NCBI GenBank assembly: GCA_030141605.1
Contig: JAQGDQ010000050.1
Location: forward strand, 566,971 to 628,970
Direction of reading: 5' to 3'
From: Tubiluchus corallicola
Taxonomy: Eukaryota > Priapulida > Priapulimorpha > Priapulimorphida > Tubiluchidae
Length of the DNA stretch: 62,000 bases
The notes under the pieces were generated by a model. The model was given only the letters and a program-made list of their open reading frames with translations. It was not told the DNA's origin and ran no database searches. Both the position numbers and the translations under genes were made by a program. This document shows positions 58,401-62,000 of the stretch, one piece after another (the stretch's first letter is position 1; each line of letters opens with the position of its first letter).

Positions 58401-61400
58401 TACCGGGAGTTTTATAATTTTTCATATACTTTCATAAAGTTCATATACTTACTTGACACAGTCATATAAAAACGTATTTTTTTAATTTAAAACGTAAAAC
58501 AATAATTATTACAACGTCGTTCTTTCGGGAACGCAGGACGCGGCTACATTTTTCCGCGACTAACTCTCAACCAAGGTTGCCGCTTTGTATGATGCCCATT
58601 GTATTGGAGGAAAAATATGGAATTTTGTACCAAATCGGTGTATTAATGACTAAGTATTGTTCCCGCTTATACCATAATTAATGCAAAACTAAAAAACAAA
58701 GCGTGAAAAAATGTGCATTGAAAAAATTTAAAACATTACTGCTAACCAGTGGGAAATAAACAACTTTGATTTAAACTGATTTTAAATATTCCACGATTCA
58801 GCTTTAAACATTCATAAAGCTTTAAAAAACATTTTTTTTGAAAAAAATTGATTTCCTCCCTTCATACTGACATCTTTTGAGCTCATGAGGTAAGACAGAA
58901 ATAATTTTTTTGTGGCCGGTCTCACTGAAAAATTGTTTGTGTTGCGCAGGCTACAAATTTTCTAAATTGATAAATTATATGTTTTCAGAGAGTTGGCACA
59001 ACTGCAGTATCTAAAATTTTCTAGTACATGTTATTATAGTATATGAAGTTCTAATGTAGTCACAGTGATTTAGCTACAAGGTTGCTTTGCCTTTCCATTT
59101 GTTATTATGGCACCTAGCCGGCTAGTCAAATTTTAGTAGTTCCTGTGTTAAATCTTGATATTTGATTTATTCTTGCTTTGTTTATTTTTTAAATTTTAGA
59201 TGTAAATGAAATAACTTATAGTATAATTGTATTTTTGATTCAGACTGGGTTGGAAGGTAAGCTGGCTGGTCTCATGAACGCACTGCAATTAATTTACACT
59301 GTGTCTACCTACTATAACACTTCGGAACGTCTCACTTCACTGTTTCTTAAAGTAACCAATCAGCTCATTAATGTTTGCAAAAACTACATGATGGGCGGAG
59401 TCAAACAGGTTGTGTGGGAATTGCCTAGGTAAGTTTAAGTATTAGCATTGATACAAAATCTGTGCTGAAAATAGATGAAAATAGTATATACAGCAAACCC
59501 TATTTTAAAAGCAGATGAACAGTAGTAAAGAGGCATATCTGCCCAATTCCAATGCTCCAAGCCTTACTATTTGACATATCTTAAATTGTTCACATACATA
59601 TTTTTGTATTTTTCACACATTTTTTTCACACATTTTTTAAAGAACTGCTCAGAATGTCAACCTCATCAAATTTCACAATGTTGGCAGCAACAAAATGTGG
59701 GTACAACCAAATTGTCAGCATTTGGGAAACAGTAATGCGGAGTCATGTGAACATCTGTTTAAGTAGCAATAAAAGAGGTTTAATGTTCCAACAGAGCTTT
59801 GGTAAACAATGGATTGCAAGGTTAGCCAGAAACCAGGCTGAGTAAGACTGACAATACGTTTTTACAATGTGGCAAGTGAGTTAAGGTAAGGAATTGAGGC
59901 ACCAGTCCAGATGTGACTGCAGTGTTCCTAGCAAGGTCCAAATGGTCAACTTCAAAGTACGACTTCAAGAGCTAGACAGTTTCGAACACGGTGATGACAC
60001 AGTAACGAGTCTATATCATATATAAGCTTATAGAGTGACTTTTGTCTGTAGAGCATATGTCTTTTTAAATTTTTATGATTTTACAAAAATGTGCACCATG
60101 CAGGTTCTTTATATATGCGTTTTATTTTGCCTAATGTCAGACACAAAATATGTCCTTCATTAATCTAATAACATATACTATATATAGTAATCATGAAGCG
60201 CACTTTGGCACACAAATAAAAAATCTATACCAATCTTGTTTTCTTCTTTTTGGAAGAAAATTGTTGTTGTTGAGTTTAACGTTATCGTTTTTAGTTGTAT
60301 TCAAATTCTTATTTTTATGCAATTATTACTTTTTGTGCCTTGTAGTTAAATGTCGCTTCATTGTAATTAAACATCTTTGGCAACATGCACATTTTTAGAA
60401 AAAATACAGACAAACGAACAGCTAGTTTAAAACTTACATGAGGTTGCTATCGTGTTGTTACATTCTGTCATACTATTACATTTTGTTTTTCGTCAAATTG
60501 TAAGACAAAACGTTTGGCAACTATAATGATCAAATCAGTAAATGATTATCTATATACACTTTTAATATTAATCCAGAGAAATCTTTGTGATATTGTAGGA
60601 AAGAGCTCATTCAAAGAATTAACAACTGTATCAATCTGAACCAGGTATATCAGGCAGTTTTTCGTACTACTAAGAGCAGCATTGCACAAGATGCTTCACA
60701 GAAACAGTTTACATTTAGGTACGTCAAACTAAGCATTGATTTGATTCAACTGATTTGTACTGGTAAACTTCTGAGATAAGAGAAGCTAGTTTTATGATAG
60801 TAGTGTTTAAAAGCACCTCTGTATGGCATGAAGCTGAATCTTTTGTATGCAAAATAATCTTGATCTTGAACTAAAGTTGGCTTGTTTCCTGTATATTCTT
60901 TGTGTGTGCAGTTATATTTGATGTGAACTCTTATGTGGTTCTGTTGAATTCATGTAGATTCTGTAGAACATTTAAACCACATTGGTAGAGACCGTTATTT
61001 TCATGTTGTAACTCATTCGTTGTTGTATAGGGGAGATAGTTCAAAAGCTTATCATTGTACCAAAAAGGAAAATTATTTAGTGCCAGTGTTTGGTTTTGCA
61101 CAAAATGATTTTCATTGGTACTTATACTAGTGAAAGCCTGACATAATGGAAAAGAGAAATACAGTTAATCTCAGGTATAAGGTACTCACTTGTAAGGGAC
61201 AACCGCTTATAAGGGACCACCAAAGCTGGAACGTTTTTCCTTACAAAAATCTGCATATGTGAGGTACTCGGATATAAGAAACTTTTGCTTAAAAGGGACG
61301 ACATTTTTAGGTCCCATGCAGTAGAATTTCTTTGCATATAAAGGACGGTTTCCTGATGCGATAACTCAGAAAAATGTCACTGGCTTTTTTGCCAGCAAGT

Positions 61401-62000
61401 AAACAACTGGAAAACTATGTACATCTATAAACCGATCCAAAGACTATGCATATTAATAGCCATATGTACATATATTACATGTAATCAGTATTCATATAAA
61501 TGTTAGTTTTTTAATAAACGTTTATTTTGAAGTTTAGTTCGAAAATAAATATTTGACAGAGTTGGTTCAGTATGTACCAAATGTTGCAAGAAACAGTCCA
61601 AAAAGGCTATTGAAGTAGGAGACTAGATAGAGGGCGCATAAGCGTGAATGCACCTTAGATTTGACTCTATTTCTGTTATAAGGTACACCGGATATAAGGA
61701 ATGATTTTTCCAGTCTTGAGGTGTCCCTTTTATCCAAGGTTAACTGTTCAAAATTGATGAATTCATTTTGCAAAAAAAAGAAATAAAATTGTTTTCAGAA
61801 CAAAATGTGGATGTAGCTGTAGGATGAATATGGAAGTAAAAATAGGAAAATAGTAACAATATCACTGTCATCACTCTGTAAAGAAAATTTATCAATCAAG
61901 TGACTGTCTACAAATTCACATTCTTTAGTGTGTTTTTAAAGAACCAAATTTGTGCATGTCTCAGATGCCAAATGTGACTGATACATGTTATTTTCATAGG
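46370..62000 (+). CDS. DNAH5/DNAH8-like: Axonemal outer-arm dynein heavy chain (DNAH5/DNAH8 type), N-terminal part
   Basis: Tail region of a motile-cilium dynein heavy chain; the motor lies beyond the window. Exons: 46370-46432, 46719-46851, 51667-51839, 54268-54444, 55605-55785, 56247-56279, 56349-56514, 56811-56904, 58086-58184, 59244-59428, 60599-60718 (about 474 residues). All phases match in series. Order matches vertebrate DNAH5: FDQFFAKDGAKKLMFYYQ, a Ser/Ala-rich insert, LTDGTDE, CIFFLR, DWGEL, DMSKLKTFSEISAA, EVEDVGPRAELQYW, NEAKDNVRFL, YYNTSERLTSLFLKVTNQ, and LNQVYQAVF. These belong to the DHC N-terminal region that binds other heavy and intermediate chains. The initiator exon is not identified and should lie upstream of 46370. 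The next exon probably starts at 62000. Confidence 0.93.
46993..47986. repeat. 510-bp tandem duplication in a dynein intron
   Basis: Copies about 46993-47477 and 47498-47986 both run from ACTTGACCCCTATGCGTTAT to AGAGAGGTGAAATCTTATTA, and differ by scattered substitutions and small indels. Both retain the same 75-codon minus-strand open frame (47418-47191 and 47928-47701). Confidence 0.93.
48890..49290. repeat. Inverted minisatellite-like tract (TTTCCCAGAAAA / TTTTCTGGGAAA)
   Basis: CCCAGAAAA and GCCAGAAAA motifs in forward orientation at 48900-48980 face TTTTCTGTGAAA/TTTTCTGGGAAA motifs at 49145-49290, with an AT-rich spacer between. The 104-codon minus frame here is read through the repeat. 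Confidence 0.7.
49540..49830 (+). mobile_element. LINE C-terminal fragment
   Basis: RRLRWIGHILRLPDDSPVMK, followed by a decaying frame, is the R-L-R-W-x-G-H-x-x-R-M-P motif found after the RT in several LINE clades. It lies in the intron between dynein exons at 46851 and 51667. Confidence 0.7.
51900..53460 (-). mobile_element. Degenerate LINE 3' part in a dynein intron
   Basis: The minus frame at 53132-52929 reads LPQLFNGYMSEPSALHNYQT. Just below it, after a frame change, is SLKYQGP, the L-F-N-x-Y-F ... H-x-Y-x-T-R ... K-Y-x-G-P pattern of LINE C-termini. The remaining 1 kb, down to AAGTAAGTAAGT at 51902-51916, is AT-rich and may be its 3' UTR. Confidence 0.6.
53811..53852. repeat. Perfect 12-bp inverted repeat
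   Basis: GAAACACAGAAG (53811-53822) and CTTCTGTGTTTC (53841-53852) with an 18-nt spacer, in a dynein intron. Confidence 0.85.
54009..54054. repeat. Two adjacent perfect hairpins
   Basis: TTCTTGTTCA-cc-TGAACAAGAA (54009-54030) and, two bases later, ACAATAGCAG-aa-CTGCTATTGT (54033-54054). Both have 10-bp perfect arms and 2-nt spacers. Confidence 0.95.
54690..55420. mobile_element. Possible nonautonomous element with GC-rich palindromic ends
   Basis: A GC-rich end with the perfect 16-bp palindrome GGACGCACGTGCGTCC (54718-54733) and another with CGGGGC-tcc-GCCCCG (55288-55302) bracket AT-rich DNA in the intron between dynein exons at 54444 and 55605. Both GC islands are foreign to the local composition. 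Terminal repeats could not be defined. Confidence 0.3.
56247..56279 (+). CDS. 33-nt DHC microexon
   Basis: Between SEISAA and KDPETCKK the frame requires a phase-1 to phase-1 bridge. The segment GG AAG ... AAA G supplies KAIETPTPIK and fits both joins. The acceptor (GAGTAG) is weak and the donor (AAAG|GTAAAG) is good. Skipping it would keep the frame (33 nt), so it could be alternatively spliced, or exon 55605-55785 may join 56349 directly. Confidence 0.5.
57480..57790 (-). mobile_element. Possible LINE C-terminal fragment
   Basis: The minus strand reads KLSWAGVMREVK, like L-R-W-A-G-H-V-M-R with His lost, then after a break SRQAWLDRMLKTAAEYPMSW. It resembles post-RT LINE sequence but is short. 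Confidence 0.35.
61162..61746. mobile_element. pogo/Tigger-like nonautonomous DNA transposon
   Basis: The left end CAGTTAATCTCAGGTATAAG and the complement of the right end (CAGTTAACCTTGGATAAAAG) form inverted termini. Repeats of (T/A)TATAAGG-x-AC and AAGGGAC occur internally on both strands, as is common in pogo-type ends. About 585 bp with no transposase ORF. It lies in the dynein intron after 60718. Confidence 0.7.
61985..62000 (+). other. Probable splice acceptor at the window edge
   Basis: TGTTATTTTCATAG ends at 61999, leaving one base of a likely next dynein exon. The preceding donor at 60718 is phase 2, so that exon should begin with one base completing a codon. Confidence 0.45.

Overview
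This is nuclear DNA from an AT-rich, intron-rich animal genome, most likely a marine invertebrate; I cannot name the phylum. The reasons are spliced genes with consensus GT/AG introns and matching phases, metazoan-specific gene families (SKOR/fussel corepressor, SLC10 bile-acid-type transporter, axonemal dynein heavy chain), long microsatellites, and many broken non-LTR retrotransposon copies. Stops behave as in the standard code. No tRNA, rRNA, CRISPR or bacterial operon is visible.

Layout. (1) About 5.0-14.0 kb, + strand: a SKOR1/SKOR2 (fussel) homologue. One large exon carries the SKI/SNO/DAC and SMAD4-binding-like domains. Small downstream exons carry the C-terminal coiled coil. (2) 14-28 kb: no convincing gene. 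It holds a 300-bp foldback, a GC-richer patch with paired TCACGTGA sites, trinucleotide arrays, a Ty3/gypsy-like remnant, a broken LINE and one unexplained exon-like ORF. (3) 28.0-30.5 kb, - strand: a two-exon GT31 glycosyltransferase whose intron is full of simple and inverted repeats. (4) 32.2-33.9 kb, - strand: a LINE with a mutated catalytic box. (5) 34.9-38.8 kb, + strand: a four-exon SLC10 sodium/bile-acid-type symporter. (6) 39.4-45.2 kb: LINE fragments. (7) 46.4 kb to the right edge, + strand: the 5' part (11 exons seen) of a DNAH5/DNAH8-type outer-arm dynein heavy chain, continuing beyond the window. Its introns hold a 510-bp tandem duplication, LINE pieces, paired perfect hairpins and a pogo/Tigger-like element.

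The four genes do not form a pathway: they are a transcriptional corepressor, a Golgi glycosyltransferase, a solute carrier and a ciliary motor. They are neighbours, not an operon. I found no clear undescribed multi-gene system. The best follow-ups are the repeat architectures, the TCACGTGA pair, the orphan exon-like ORF, and lineage-specific changes in the recognised genes. All exon models come from reading frames, splice consensus and family knowledge; no search was run.
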